A DNA stretch of 16,728 bases from JAPUME01 sp964605715 (GTDB taxonomy: Bacteria > Acidobacteriota > Terriglobia > UBA7540 > JAPUME01), in NCBI GenBank assembly GCA_964605715.1, contig CAZSDV010000047.1:1-16728 (forward strand). Direction: 5' to 3'. The stretch's first letter is position 1, and each line of letters starts with the position of its first letter. This document shows positions 6,454 through 14,621 of this stretch, piece by piece. Both the position numbers and the translations under genes were made by a program. Under the pieces are notes generated by a model. It saw only the letters and a list, made by a program, of their open reading frames with translations. It ran no database searches and had not been told where the DNA came from.

Positions 6454-7752
6454 TTAACTTTTCCCAAACACCCTTCGATAAATTGCACCAATGTGCTTAA
6501 ACTGGCGAGATAATGAAAAAGATTTCTCAATTTCCTTGGAACTTAGCGAGCGAGTAATGTCGGCATCCTCGCTAACGGCGTCACGAAAATTTTCATCTCC
6601 ATCCCAGACACGAGAGGCAGCACGTTGCACCCAGCGATAGGCCTCTTCACGGGAAATCCCCTTATTGGTGAGGTCGAGCAGGACCTGACCGGAAAAGACT
6701 AGCCCACGCATGGAGTTCAGGTTATCAAGCATTCGCTTTGGATAGACAATGAGTTGCGCAACCATGTCAGTAGTTTTGGCAATCATATAATCGACAAGAA
6801 TTGTTGAGTCAGGCAAGATGACACGTTCAACGGAAGAGTGAGAAATATCACGCTCATGCCACAGGGCCACGTTCTCGAGACCCGCCTGCGCATTGGAGCG
6901 AACCAGGCGTGCAAGACCACACATTTGCTCCGAAGTAATAGGGTTGCGCTTATGCGGCATAGCCGAGGACCCCTTCTGTTTGGAAGAGAAAAATTCTTCA
7001 GCCTCACGCACCTCAGTCCTCTGTAAATGGCGAATCTCAAGTCCAATCTTCTCCAGCGAAGCTGCGATGACGGCCAATGTCGTCAAATAATATGCGTGTC
7101 GGTCACGTTGCAATACTTGAGTTGAAATCGGGACCGCCCTGATTCCCAACTTGCGACAAATTCGCCGCTCAAGCGTGGGACTTAGATGAGCAAATGTTCC
7201 TACCGCACCCGAAACTTTCCCGACCAACATCTGGTCAATTGCCGCTTCCATCCGATCTAGGTTTCGCTTGTTTTCTGCATACCAGAGGGCCAACTTCAGC
7301 CCAAAAGTCATTGGCTCGGCGTGAATACCATGAGTACGGCCCACCATAACCGTATCTTTGAACTCAAAGGCCCGTTTTCTAAGAACTTTTCCAAGACCCT
7401 GCAATCCTATCTTAATTAGACGTGAGGCATCGCGCACCATCAATGCCAGCGCAGTATCCACCACGTCGTAGGAGGTTAACCCGTAGTGGAGATAACGAGC
7501 TGAAGGGCCAACGTATTCAGCAATGGAAGTGGTGAAAGCCACAACGTCATGCTTTACCTCCTTTTCGATCTCGCGGATGCGCTCGATGTTGATAACAGAT
7601 TTTCGTTTAATGTCACGAGCTGCTGAACGCGGAATTAACTTCGCGTCAGCCTCCACCTCAGCTGTGGCAATTTCAACGTCTAAACATTTGCGAAACCGAT
7701 TTTCGTCAGTCCATATACGACCCATCTGGGGACGCGTGTATCGGGGTATCAT
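6454..7752 (-). CDS. purB: adenylosuccinate lyase
   Basis: PurB cleaves SAICAR to AICAR plus fumarate and adenylosuccinate to AMP plus fumarate in purine synthesis. The 432-residue length suits the short bacterial form (Bacillus/Thermotoga type). Visible features are the N-terminal MIPRYTRPQMGRIW, HYGLTSYDVVDTA (89-101), GRTHGIHAEP (138-147) with catalytic His141, and the fumarase/lyase-superfamily signature GSSAMPHKRNP (261-271), whose serine pair (262-263) holds the catalytic loop. The ATG at 7752 has GAGGTG about nine bases upstream. It lies 51 bases downstream of the metallo-beta-lactamase-fold gene in the same direction, so the two are likely co-transcribed. No other purine gene is present. 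Confidence 0.97.
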   Translation of the reverse strand: MIPRYTRPQMGRIWTDENRFRKCLDVEIATAEVEADAKLIPRSAARDIKRKSVINIERIREIEKEVKHDVVAFTTSIAEYVGPSARYLHYGLTSYDVVDTALALMVRDASRLIKIGLQGLGKVLRKRAFEFKDTVMVGRTHGIHAEPMTFGLKLALWYAENKRNLDRMEAAIDQMLVGKVSGAVGTFAHLSPTLERRICRKLGIRAVPISTQVLQRDRHAYYLTTLAVIAASLEKIGLEIRHLQRTEVREAEEFFSSKQKGSSAMPHKRNPITSEQMCGLARLVRSNAQAGLENVALWHERDISHSSVERVILPDSTILVDYMIAKTTDMVAQLIVYPKRMLDNLNSMRGLVFSGQVLLDLTNKGISREEAYRWVQRAASRVWDGDENFRDAVSEDADITRSLSSKEIEKSFSLSRQFKHIGAIYRRVFGKS

Positions 7753-7803
7753 TGCAGTTCACACCTCGCTAATAATTAATTTCAGCTGCTTCATCGCTAT
7801 ATC

Positions 7804-8574
7804 TCAAAATCGAAATAGTGGCGTAGGCTCAGCTTGCCGTGCAACCGTCAACTTCGTCATGGCTGACCCATTTCGAGTCCCCAGCGCTTCCTGAGCTGAA
7901 ATCTCAGCAAGCTCTGGAAGGTTATTGATTTGACTCAAGTGTGCGAGGATTAAAACTTCTGCTTCGCCATCGTAGTCGGTGCGAAGAAACTCAGAAGTAG
8001 CCACATTCGAAAGGTGGCCGCACCGGCCAAGGACACGCTGCTTAACATGCCAAGGATAAGGGCTTACCTTTAATAGTTCCGGATCGTGATTTGATTCGAG
8101 TACCAAAACTCTGCAACCACGTAAATTAGACTTAACAAGATCAGTAACATGACCGAGGTCTGTGACCAACCCCACCTTGGTATCCTCTGCTTGAAATGTA
8201 AACCCTACGGTATCCACTGCATCATGCGGCACTGTGAATGGGTTAACTTCAATATCTCCGATGGAAAAACTCGAACCTGCAGAAAAATACTCGTATCGCA
8301 ACTCGGCCTTCCAAGGAAGAGCTTCGCGAGTAGGTCCTGAGATATAAACCGGAAGTCCATAATTATTTGCCAACTTGCGCACGCTGTTGACGTGATCAGT
8401 ATGTTCATGCGATACAAGCAAAGCATCAAGTTTTTCTGCCGGTTCGCCAACTTGGTTCAGGCGACGCTGAATTTCACGGCCGCTCAGGCCAGCGTCAACC
8501 AGCAAACGGGTTCGCTCAGTAGCGAGAAAAGTTGAATTTCCTGAACTCCCGCTGCCCAGTACACAAATTCGCAC
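7804..8574 (-). CDS. YycJ/WalJ-like metallo-beta-lactamase-fold hydrolase
   Basis: This 256-residue single-domain MBL protein has the metal-binding SHEHTDH motif (residues 55-61), an N-terminal LGSGSSGNS (6-14) characteristic of the YycJ/WalJ family, VDAGLSG, VPHDAVDTVGF with the third-ligand histidine, and LVTDLGH. Family members are cytoplasmic phosphodiesterase-like or exonuclease-like hydrolases; in Firmicutes WalJ sits near the WalKR cell-wall regulators, but no such genes are here. The start is GTG 8574, with AGGAAGGA about six bases upstream; a longer reading from TTG 8634 lacks an SD and adds residues before the conserved core. It precedes purB by 51 bases. The exact substrate cannot be told from sequence. 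Confidence 0.88.
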   Translation of the reverse strand: MRICVLGSGSSGNSTFLATERTRLLVDAGLSGREIQRRLNQVGEPAEKLDALLVSHEHTDHVNSVRKLANNYGLPVYISGPTREALPWKAELRYEYFSAGSSFSIGDIEVNPFTVPHDAVDTVGFTFQAEDTKVGLVTDLGHVTDLVKSNLRGCRVLVLESNHDPELLKVSPYPWHVKQRVLGRCGHLSNVATSEFLRTDYDGEAEVLILAHLSQINNLPELAEISAQEALGTRNGSAMTKLTVARQAEPTPLFRF

Positions 8575-8667
8575 GTCCGATTCCTTCCTAGCCAGATTGA
8601 ACTGGCAAAGAAAATATTGAAGTTTTTCGGTCAAGAAGTCTCACTAGGAACATTCACAATTGCCTTT

Positions 8668-8698
8668 GATAAAAATACTCTTCCGGATAACGCTCCGG
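8668..8698 (-). terminator. candidate terminator after the M16 peptidase gene
   Basis: Read on the minus strand, CCGGA-GCGTTA-TCCGG (8698-8683) is a 5-bp GC-rich hairpin followed within six bases by TATTTTTATC. It lies 54 bases after the stop of the peptidase gene and upstream of the MBL gene. The stem is short and the T-run is slightly displaced, so the call is tentative. Confidence 0.35.
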
Positions 8699-8751
8699 TG
8701 GGGTGTATATGAGAAAAAGTCACAAGTTGCCGGACACCCAAACACAGATTC

Positions 8752-10017
8752 TTAACATTCAAGAGAACCGCGGGTAATCTGATCGCTGCTCGAGGGACCA
8801 AGCACCGTCAAGGAAATTTTATCAGTCTGAAAGAGCTGGGCGCTTACCTGTTGCACATCCTCCCGAGTGACGCGCTCGATGAACTGGAGAATTTCATCAA
8901 GCGAAGTGAAGCGTCCAAAATACATCTCTTGACGAGCGAGGTTTGACATGCGGCTTCCGGTAGACTCAAGCCCCAACATCAGGCTGCCCTTTAGATGGTC
9001 TTTCGCCCTGCGAATTTCCTCCTCACTCACTGGATTTTTCTTTAAATCAGCTAGTTCACGCGTGATCGACTGAATGACCTTGCGCGCGTTAACAGAAGAT
9101 GTGCCTGCATAGATGGTTAGGTTCCCTGAATCGCTGTAAGAGTTGAGAAACGAAAATACCGCATAGGCCAACCCTTGCTTCTCACGAATATTCTGGAAAA
9201 GACGCGAGCTCATACCACCACCTAGAATAGTACTCAAAATATAGCAAACATAACGCTTGTCGTGGACAATAGGATATGCCGGCGTACCCAGACAAATGTG
9301 TACCTGTTCTAGCTCGTTTTTATTCCGGTATGTAATACCAAAGTGAGGAACCGGCTTCGAGCCACTGGATGGAATCTCCCTAGCCTTTTGTTTCGAAAAG
9401 TAACCGGCCACCAGATCCACGACACGCCCATGCTCCAGATGACCTGCCGCCGAGATCACTAAGTGGTTAGGAGCGTAACAGGTATGGAAATGATCAAAAA
9501 GTACGGCCTGCGAGAAACTTGCCACTGAGCGGCTAGTTCCAAGGATAGGACGACCAAGACTATGATTTGGCCAGAAGTTTTTGATGAATATTTCGTGTAC
9601 TAAGTCGTCGGGCACATCCTCCACCATTTTAATTTCTTCCTGGATTACCCGGCACTCACGTTGGATATCATCTTCACTAAAGATGGGATCTTGTACCATA
9701 TCAGCCAGAACATCAAAAGCTAAGGGCAAATGCTCATCTAGAACCTTTGTCGAAAAACAGACAAACTCTTTTGAGGTAAAAGCATCAAGATGGCCACCGA
9801 TAGAGTCAACCGACCGGGCAATTTCTTCTTGGGTATGCTTATGCGTACCCTTGAAAACCATGTGTTCGATAAAATGTGATATTCCATTGAACTCTTCTTT
9901 TTCGTGGCGTGAACCAACCCGCACCCAAACACCTAGTGAAACGGAACGCATCTCAGGCATATTTTCACTAACAACAACAAGACCGTTATCGAGAGTGGTA
10001 CGTTGAGGTCTTTCCAT
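8752..10017 (-). CDS. M16 family zinc metallopeptidase (processing-peptidase-like)
   Basis: This 421-residue protein is a single-unit M16B peptidase like bacterial YmxG/mitochondrial processing-peptidase beta-type proteins. The inverted zinc motif HFIEH (His48, Glu51, His52) is intact, and the third ligand is likely Glu128 in VIQEEI, with the usual spacing of about 75 residues. GGHLDAFTSKEFVCF (74-88) and the C-terminal-half glycine-rich GGGMSSRLFQNIREKQGLAY are also typical; this second segment contains the conserved arginine/tyrosine region of active members. Active-site residues being present, it is probably catalytic and not a pseudo-subunit. No signal peptide is evident, so it is likely cytoplasmic. 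The SD (AAAGG) is close to the ATG and poor. A 246-base gap separates it from the DUF2911 gene upstream. Confidence 0.92.
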   Translation of the reverse strand: MERPQRTTLDNGLVVVSENMPEMRSVSLGVWVRVGSRHEKEEFNGISHFIEHMVFKGTHKHTQEEIARSVDSIGGHLDAFTSKEFVCFSTKVLDEHLPLAFDVLADMVQDPIFSEDDIQRECRVIQEEIKMVEDVPDDLVHEIFIKNFWPNHSLGRPILGTSRSVASFSQAVLFDHFHTCYAPNHLVISAAGHLEHGRVVDLVAGYFSKQKAREIPSSGSKPVPHFGITYRNKNELEQVHICLGTPAYPIVHDKRYVCYILSTILGGGMSSRLFQNIREKQGLAYAVFSFLNSYSDSGNLTIYAGTSSVNARKVIQSITRELADLKKNPVSEEEIRRAKDHLKGSLMLGLESTGSRMSNLARQEMYFGRFTSLDEILQFIERVTREDVQQVSAQLFQTDKISLTVLGPSSSDQITRGSLEC

Positions 10018-10263
10018 TACCTTTAATTCTCTGGGATTGGAATGTCTGCCATCAAGCCGTTGGGTTCTCGTGGAAAATAGACCTTCTCGTTTCTACCACA
10101 AGCGAGATAAAAAGGCCACAAAAGGGGTAAGGGGATATTAGAAAAACAGTAGTTCGCAATGGGAAGAAGGCCATTCATTTTTTATAAACGGAAAGGGCAG
10201 ATCTAAAATACTGAAGTGACATTAATTACCCTGCCATACCACACAATCATCTAGGTTACCTAG

Positions 10264-10803
10264 TTAGTCTAATTTAAAGTTTGCCAATAAGCTTAGACTA
10301 CCCCAATGGATAGCTAGTTTCCCAACCCCCATCGAGCCAGAAAGGTCTATAGTTAAAACCTCAACAGCTTCCCCTATCCCATCCTGTTGAAGCGGAACCG
10401 CCGCCACGTCACTGGCCGGATTATATTTCCGCCCCTCTTTCCCAGTATTGCCGTTAAAGAGGAGCTTCCATGTGCCATCTGCTCCTCTCCTTGCCCAGAG
10501 AACATACTTCCCTCTTGGAACCAAAATGGTCTCTAGTTTACCGTTCATAAAGCTCAGGTCGCCTGTCGTCACAAACATGGTAACCCGATCCGCCCCTAGC
10601 CGCCAGACACCATCGGGTCCCAGCTTTCCTAGTAGCTGCTCAATTGACCGCCCGTTTAGTGACGGGCGATGATAATTCACGGAAATTTCGCTCCCATTTA
10701 AAGAGACCTTCTCTACAGCGTGAGTGTTCTCGTGTGCAAGAAGAAACACCGTCGAAAACAACAGGATCCCGGACTTCAAAGCAAAGCTTATAACTCGTTC
10801 CAT
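10264..10803 (-). CDS. secreted DUF2911 domain protein
   Basis: This 179-residue protein has an N-terminal signal peptide (charged MERVISFALK, hydrophobic core GILLFSTVFLLA, probable cleavage after THA near residue 29). It is followed by a DUF2911 domain of unknown function: the motifs VNYHRPSLNGR, GVWRLGADRVTMF, a GKYVLWA strand, TWKLLFN and GKEGRKYNPASD are characteristic. The start at ATG 10803 has GGGAGG a few bases upstream; a TTG four codons earlier is less likely. Members occur mainly in secreted proteins of Bacteroidota, Acidobacteriota and the planctomycete group. It follows the ThuA-like gene by 113 bases, with a candidate terminator between them, so co-transcription is not assured. 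Function unknown. Confidence 0.82.
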   Translation of the reverse strand: MERVISFALKSGILLFSTVFLLAHENTHAVEKVSLNGSEISVNYHRPSLNGRSIEQLLGKLGPDGVWRLGADRVTMFVTTGDLSFMNGKLETILVPRGKYVLWARRGADGTWKLLFNGNTGKEGRKYNPASDVAAVPLQQDGIGEAVEVLTIDLSGSMGVGKLAIHWGSLSLLANFKLD

Positions 10804-10842
10804 CCTTCCTCCCAAGAAATTCTCAGTTTTAATTTATTACTA

Positions 10843-10878
10843 GAAAAAGATTATGGAGCCAATCAATCCCGGCTTCCA
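10843..10878 (-). terminator. candidate rho-independent terminator after the ThuA-like gene
   Basis: On the minus strand TGGAAGCC (10878-10871) pairs with GGCTCCA (10860-10854), seven pairs with one bulged A and a 10-base loop, followed by TAATCTTTTTCT. It sits 39 bases after the stop of the ThuA-like gene. This is the most terminator-like structure in the minus-strand block. Confidence 0.5.
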
Positions 10879-10916
10879 AAAATCAAGCCACGCGTACACG
10901 CGAAAGCCTTATTCTC

Positions 10917-11690
10917 TCACTTTGATTCATCCAAACGCAAAAGCCAGCGAATGCTGTTTTTGATCAGGCGCTGCATCATGGGATGTCCCAGTGCACTCGG
11001 CGTATGCCCAGGCGCCAGATAAACAAAGCGTCCCCTGCCCAGCTTGCGCCACCAGCCCGCTGGAGCCATATCATTACCCCTTGACATGCTCCGCAGCAAT
11101 AGATGTTCTTGTCCCAAGTAGTATTTGCTCATATGCTGTTCATCGAAAACCTCAAAGTCCTCGACGCCTTTAGTGATCGGGTGATCTTTGTCCTCAATAC
11201 GAACCGTAAACGTCGCCGGCGGCGGATGACCACCGTAATCACCGCCAAAAAGTTTATAATAGAGCCCTCCAGCCGGATAAATTCCATGGGAATTGTGCAG
11301 AGCCAGAAAACCACCGCCCCGCTGGACAAAATCCCAGATCGTCTTTTGTTGTTCTTCAGTCATCCACCTCACAAATCCACCCTTCTTGTTTTCCATGGCC
11401 GGCTGGTCGTAACCGTTGGGCCAGTTCATTCCATCACGTAAGAAAACTAGAAGCTCAAACCCCCTAAGCGCCTCTTCCGTCAAAGCCTGATCATTTTCAA
11501 TAAAGGTCACTGGAATATTTTCAAGGGCAAAGGCTGGCACAAGATTATCGCGTATATAAACTGGGCTGTGATAGCGATCTCCAATCAGTGCTAGCGCGTG
11601 AGGGCGATCAGCTGATTGGTAAACCTTCGAAGTATTTTTAGCGGCTCCCTGAGTCAAAAATAAGAGAATAAGAAAAATTACTCGAAACAT
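10917..11690 (-). CDS. secreted ThuA-like (glutamine-amidotransferase-fold) protein
   Basis: The 257-residue protein starts with a short signal peptide (MFRVIFLILLFLTQGAA) and then has a ThuA-like domain, a class I glutamine-amidotransferase-like fold named from trehalose utilisation. Typical elements are HALALIGDRYH, a LLVFLRDGMNW strand, the helix QQKTIWDFVQRGGGFLALHNSHG (115-136), and DHPITKGVEDFEVFDEQHMSKYY (169-191) with conserved His, followed by the C-terminal GRGRFVYLAPGHTPSALGHP. No nucleophilic cysteine replaces the elbow, as usual in ThuA proteins. Some relatives are linked to keto-sugar or trehalose metabolism, and secreted forms abound in planctomycete-group genomes, but no substrate can be given here. 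AAGGAG lies eight bases before the ATG at 11690. Confidence 0.87.
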   Translation of the reverse strand: MFRVIFLILLFLTQGAAKNTSKVYQSADRPHALALIGDRYHSPVYIRDNLVPAFALENIPVTFIENDQALTEEALRGFELLVFLRDGMNWPNGYDQPAMENKKGGFVRWMTEEQQKTIWDFVQRGGGFLALHNSHGIYPAGGLYYKLFGGDYGGHPPPATFTVRIEDKDHPITKGVEDFEVFDEQHMSKYYLGQEHLLLRSMSRGNDMAPAGWWRKLGRGRFVYLAPGHTPSALGHPMMQRLIKNSIRWLLRLDESK

Positions 11691-11799
11691 TAGTCGAGCT
11701 CCTTAGCAATTTTGATCACAAAGGCATCGAAAAATAATATTTTCTCCCGCCGGTTTTCCAAACCCTGTTAGAGGTTCCCAGGATGCGATCTGCAGTGTG

Positions 11800-11837
11800 C
11801 TCCCGTCAGCCAAATGGCAAACCTTTGGCTGACGGAG
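11800..11837. repeat. long perfect-stem inverted repeat upstream of tRNA-Ile
   Basis: CTCCCGTCAGCCAAA (11800-11814) and TTTGGCTGACGGAG (11824-11837) are inverted copies differing by one bulged C, with a 9-base loop. Outside this, GGATG (11781-11785) and CATCC (11839-11843) can pair. No T-run follows on either strand. It could be a bidirectional transcription barrier, a REP-like element or a structured transcript; it has no second copy in this window. The rest of the 262 bases between the ThuA-like gene and the tRNA holds only the tRNA promoter. Confidence 0.6.
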
Positions 11838-11894
11838 TCATCCTACGGTCTGACTGCAAGTAAGTCAATGTTCCAGCTCTTACTACAAACCGGC

Positions 11895-11923
11895 TTGCGA
11901 CGATTTAGCACTCTGCGTATACT
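11895..11923 (+). promoter_or_regulatory. promoter of tRNA-Ile
   Basis: TTGCGA (11895-11900, four of six of the -35 consensus) and TATACT (11918-11923, five of six of the -10) are spaced by 17 bases, with a start point expected near 11930, about 23 bases before the tRNA. Confidence 0.65.
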
Positions 11924-11952
11924 AAAAATTGAGGGTTTACCCTCACAATTGT

Positions 11953-12029
11953 GGGCCTGTAGCTCAGCTGGCTAGAGCGCACCCCTGATAAGGGTGAGGT
12001 CGGTAGTTCAAATCTACCCAGGCCCACCA
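11953..12029 (+). tRNA. tRNA-Ile (anticodon GAT), CCA encoded
   Basis: The cloverleaf is complete. The acceptor stem GGGCCTG (11953-11959) pairs with CAGGCCC (12019-12025), with discriminator A12026 and encoded CCA 12027-12029. The D-arm is GCTC/GAGC; the anticodon stem CACCC/GGGTG holds loop CTGATAA with anticodon GAT; the extra loop is AGGTC; the T-arm GGTAG/CTACC has loop TTCAAAT. It reads AUC and AUU codons. It is alone, not in an rRNA spacer where Ile(GAT) genes often lie, and has its own promoter. I saw no duplicate of its 3' end in this window to suggest an integration site. Confidence 0.98.
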
Positions 12030-12304
12030 GTTAATGACAAGGCTGAAAGGATCCCACTCTTCCTACCTTTGGAGTGTGATTATCGTGGTGAATTATGACG
12101 TCCTAGTGATCAGCATGGGGGGGCAGCGGTGGCTTGATAGGCAGGTGATTACCTTACACAATAGTTTCGACTTGGCAAATTTCATTGAATGATTTTCAAA
12201 TATAGATCATACCCCTAACCTAGGATCACGCAAATCATGGAGCGCAAGAATCCGCAAGCATACAACTATTACCAATTGCTTCTCAAGCGATCATCGTGAT
12301 CCCG
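12030..12304. other. intergenic region after tRNA-Ile, no gene seen
   Basis: These 275 bases hold no convincing gene. CACTC and GAGTG around 12055-12077 could form a weak hairpin after the tRNA; GATCA/TGATC (12290-12302) forms a small hairpin just past the 3' end of the phosphatase-like gene on the minus strand. Neither has a T-run. Confidence 0.5.
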
Positions 12305-13432
12305 CTATTCAGTAAACAATTGCTCAATAGGTTTACCAGCCCTTGAGTTCTGTTTTAGAAAATGCAGACGAAGGAAACGGGGCAAGGTAGCAGCGATCTG
12401 ATTCTGGTAAACCGTCTCCTGACCTTGCCATTCCCCTCTTAGTTTACTGTCAGGACTAACAAAGGCCATCCAGACATATTGTGCCCCTTGCACACGGCTG
12501 CCATGGTCTCTCCAGTCATCCGGCGTTTTCCCTCTGCCATGGTCTGTAGCAATAAGTATGGATGTCTTTCCTCGATACTGGCTGTCGGATTCCAAAAACT
12601 CCCAAAGTTCGCGCAGAAAAGAGTCAAAGCGTCTCTCCGCTTCAAGCAAATAGGAATAAAGTCCTTTGTGTGACCAGCTATCAGTCTCACCAAGAGAAAT
12701 GTAGAGAACGCGAGGTCGATGGGTGCGCAGGTGTGCCATAGCCAACCGGAAGGTAAAGGCATCGACGCGTGACTCCTCTTCGCCTCTTGGCATTTCAAAC
12801 TGAAGCTGACTTGTGCGACGGACAACTGGGTCAGAATGGTCATAGGCTTCGAAGCCTGCATTAATAGTGGTGGCACCCACTTCGTGCTCAGCAATTTCGT
12901 TAAACCTCTCCCAAGAGGCAAACGTAGCCACCTGGGGAGTATTTAGGTAGAGATTTTTTTTTAGAAACTCAAGCACTGTCGGATAGGGATTCTGCACAGC
13001 CTGGTTCGAATTAATAACATCGTCATGCGCCTCACCGGTGAGAATTTCAGAATATCCCGGATAAGAAAACCGGTGGCGATTAGTTAGCTGAGCACGACTA
13101 CCAGTCACTGGGTTACCTACAACCGAGCCGTGATATTTCATCATTTTCCCCCAGAAGAACGGCATCAATCGCTCGCGGCGCTCGGTCGAAGTGGGAGCCC
13201 AGTATTTCCTATAAAGAATTGTTTCTTCAACTTGTTCATTGTTTTCTGTAACCGATTTAAGGATCTCAAGATCAAGCCCGCCGAACAGCTCCTCAGTCCG
13301 TATACCATCGCTGGTAATCAAAATGACGTTTTCCGTTTTCCGTGCCCCGGCAGCCTGAACGAACACACCTAGGGAAAAATTTAGAAGTAGTATCCATAGA
13401 GCCCATCTTATCTCTAGTAATCGTCGTATCAT
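12305..13432 (-). CDS. secreted alkaline-phosphatase-superfamily metalloenzyme
   Basis: The 375-residue protein has a signal peptide (RR-rich start, ALWILLLNFSLGVFV core, cleavage near AAGA, about residue 30) and a metal-dependent hydrolase domain of the alkaline phosphatase/sulfatase/NPP superfamily. Metal ligands can be assigned: Asp42 in ITSDGIR; Ser123 in FSYPGYSEILTG as the likely nucleophile, aligned with the threonine of nucleotide pyrophosphatases; Asp251 and His255 in GETDSWSHKG; Asp297-His298 in ATDHGRG; and His310 in RDHGS. All seven are present, so it should be active. It could act on phosphomono- or diesters or sulfates; sequence does not decide. It probably works outside the cytoplasmic membrane. 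It stands alone, followed by the tRNA on the opposite strand; the SD (AAGAGA) is weak. Confidence 0.88.
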   Translation of the reverse strand: MIRRLLEIRWALWILLLNFSLGVFVQAAGARKTENVILITSDGIRTEELFGGLDLEILKSVTENNEQVEETILYRKYWAPTSTERRERLMPFFWGKMMKYHGSVVGNPVTGSRAQLTNRHRFSYPGYSEILTGEAHDDVINSNQAVQNPYPTVLEFLKKNLYLNTPQVATFASWERFNEIAEHEVGATTINAGFEAYDHSDPVVRRTSQLQFEMPRGEEESRVDAFTFRLAMAHLRTHRPRVLYISLGETDSWSHKGLYSYLLEAERRFDSFLRELWEFLESDSQYRGKTSILIATDHGRGKTPDDWRDHGSRVQGAQYVWMAFVSPDSKLRGEWQGQETVYQNQIAATLPRFLRLHFLKQNSRAGKPIEQLFTE

Positions 13433-13581
13433 GGGGTAATCTCTTTCTTGTAAATTTGGAGTTCAAGGGCAACAGTCCGAATTGCCTAAACCAGGAAGCA
13501 GGCTCAGATAATTCAGGGCAACCACCCATAGCAGAATTACTATTCAGCTAACACTAAAACCTTACTGCCCTCTATTGTGGT

Positions 13582-14055
13582 TCAACACCGAATCTTTGTA
13601 AACCAGCGTACATGCTGGGCTACCTCCTCAAAACCCTCCGAATGATACAGGCTGTTCCCTGCCTTATTTTCCACGAGACAGTCAAGGTGGGCATATTCTG
13701 CACCCCGATCTGACATCAGTTTTAGCATGGCGCGCAGAAGCCTACGGCCAAATCCTTGGCCCTGGGATTTTTGATCAATTGAAATCAGATCAATGTAGGT
13801 AAGTTTGCATTCAGGATCAAGGGTGGCGCTCGCAAAACCAACAATTTTTCCATCCTCTTCTGCCAAAAGAACGACCTGAGTTGTGAATATATGGTTCAAG
13901 CGCAACTCCCATCGTTCTTTCCAATCTTTCCCGTTCAGGTCACCAAATTTTTTGTCCACTCTTCGAGCCCAAGTGATCGGCCCGAAGGCAGCCAGTGCCA
14001 GTTTTTTAATGGGAAGATAATCCAACGGACTAGCAAGACGAAAAGTGAGCGCCAT
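13582..14055 (-). CDS. GNAT family N-acetyltransferase
   Basis: This 157-residue protein has the GNAT fold. The acetyl-CoA pyrophosphate loop is QGQGFGRRLL (98-107, matching Q/R-x-x-G-x-G/A), after the strand LTYIDLISIDQ (85-95). The strand-helix NKAGNSLYHSEGFEEV (about 129-144) gives the typical NxxAxxLYxxxGF motif, and the protein ends with a basic C-terminus. The substrate could be an amine or a protein N-terminus; I cannot say. AAGGAG lies five bases before the ATG at 14055, a strong start. It is monocistronic in appearance, with 149 bases to the phosphatase-like gene downstream and 92 bases to the membrane-protein gene upstream. Confidence 0.92.
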   Translation of the reverse strand: MALTFRLASPLDYLPIKKLALAAFGPITWARRVDKKFGDLNGKDWKERWELRLNHIFTTQVVLLAEEDGKIVGFASATLDPECKLTYIDLISIDQKSQGQGFGRRLLRAMLKLMSDRGAEYAHLDCLVENKAGNSLYHSEGFEEVAQHVRWFTKIRC

Positions 14056-14147
14056 AAAAACTCCTTAATTTTCCGAATTCACTAAAGCATGTACGCTTTA
14101 GCCTCAAAACTCGGCGTTAATCGTCAATTAGCCCTTCATAAAGTTAA

Positions 14148-14621
14148 TTAATTCCGAATCTCTTCATTGAGTTGCTCATAGTAAGCTTCCTCTTTTTTCT
14201 TTAATTGCCGGAACCAACGGATGCAAGCCAAAATTCCCATTCCCAAGGTTGCAAAATGGAGCATCCAAAAGGCAAGTGTCGGCCAACCTCCAAAACCTAA
14301 AGCTGGGTTCAATGGCCCTAATTTTTTTACGATAGAGAGGGACAGAAGAGCCCAATAACACAAGAGGGTAGTCAAGGTGACCGCGTTTACTTTGCGTCGC
14401 TGGACTTTCTCAAGGGCAGGATGATGATGACTATAAGAGAGTCGCAACCGCCACCGGATACTGAACAACAGGCCTAGGAGGATCAGGATCATTGCTGTGG
14501 CGTGGGTTGGTACTCCATACGCAATAAGTTCTGTTGTGAACACATCGAAAAGAATCATATGCCCAAATAGAACGATTAGCCCTCCAGAAGTGAACTTGCG
14601 AGCTTTTATGTTTAATAACAA
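14148..14621 (-). CDS. small four-helix membrane protein, unknown
   Basis: I do not recognise this 157-residue protein. Four hydrophobic segments are visible at about 14-35, 41-57, 80-98 and 114-136, with a positively charged linker (RWRLRLS, HHHP) after the second and a highly charged C-terminal tail (RQLKKKEEAYYEQLNEEIRN), the usual layout of an integral inner-membrane protein with a cytoplasmic tail. The start is uncertain: TTG 14621 has GAGGAG six bases upstream and is preferred; ATG 14639 and a TTG at 14687 are longer alternatives with weak SD sequences, and ATG 14627 has the SD directly abutting it. Upstream, a TTGCAA-TT-TTGCAA pair (14664-14677) resembles an operator. No function is proposed. 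Confidence 0.7.
   Translation of the reverse strand: MLLNIKARKFTSGGLIVLFGHMILFDVFTTELIAYGVPTHATAMILILLGLLFSIRWRLRLSYSHHHPALEKVQRRKVNAVTLTTLLCYWALLSLSIVKKLGPLNPALGFGGWPTLAFWMLHFATLGMGILACIRWFRQLKKKEEAYYEQLNEEIRN

Noticed and set aside
8575..8634. Longer MBL protein starting at TTG 8634
   Set aside because: No SD and non-conserved N-terminus; GTG 8574 has AGGAAGGA and starts at the family's usual position.
11953..12304. tRNA-Ile as integration site of a mobile element
   Set aside because: No repeat of the tRNA 3' end, no integrase and no foreign-looking gene within the window.
12439..12921. 160-residue minus-strand frame inside the phosphatase-like gene
   Set aside because: It shares the strand of the phosphatase gene but in another frame; the real frame carries all the metal-ligand motifs.
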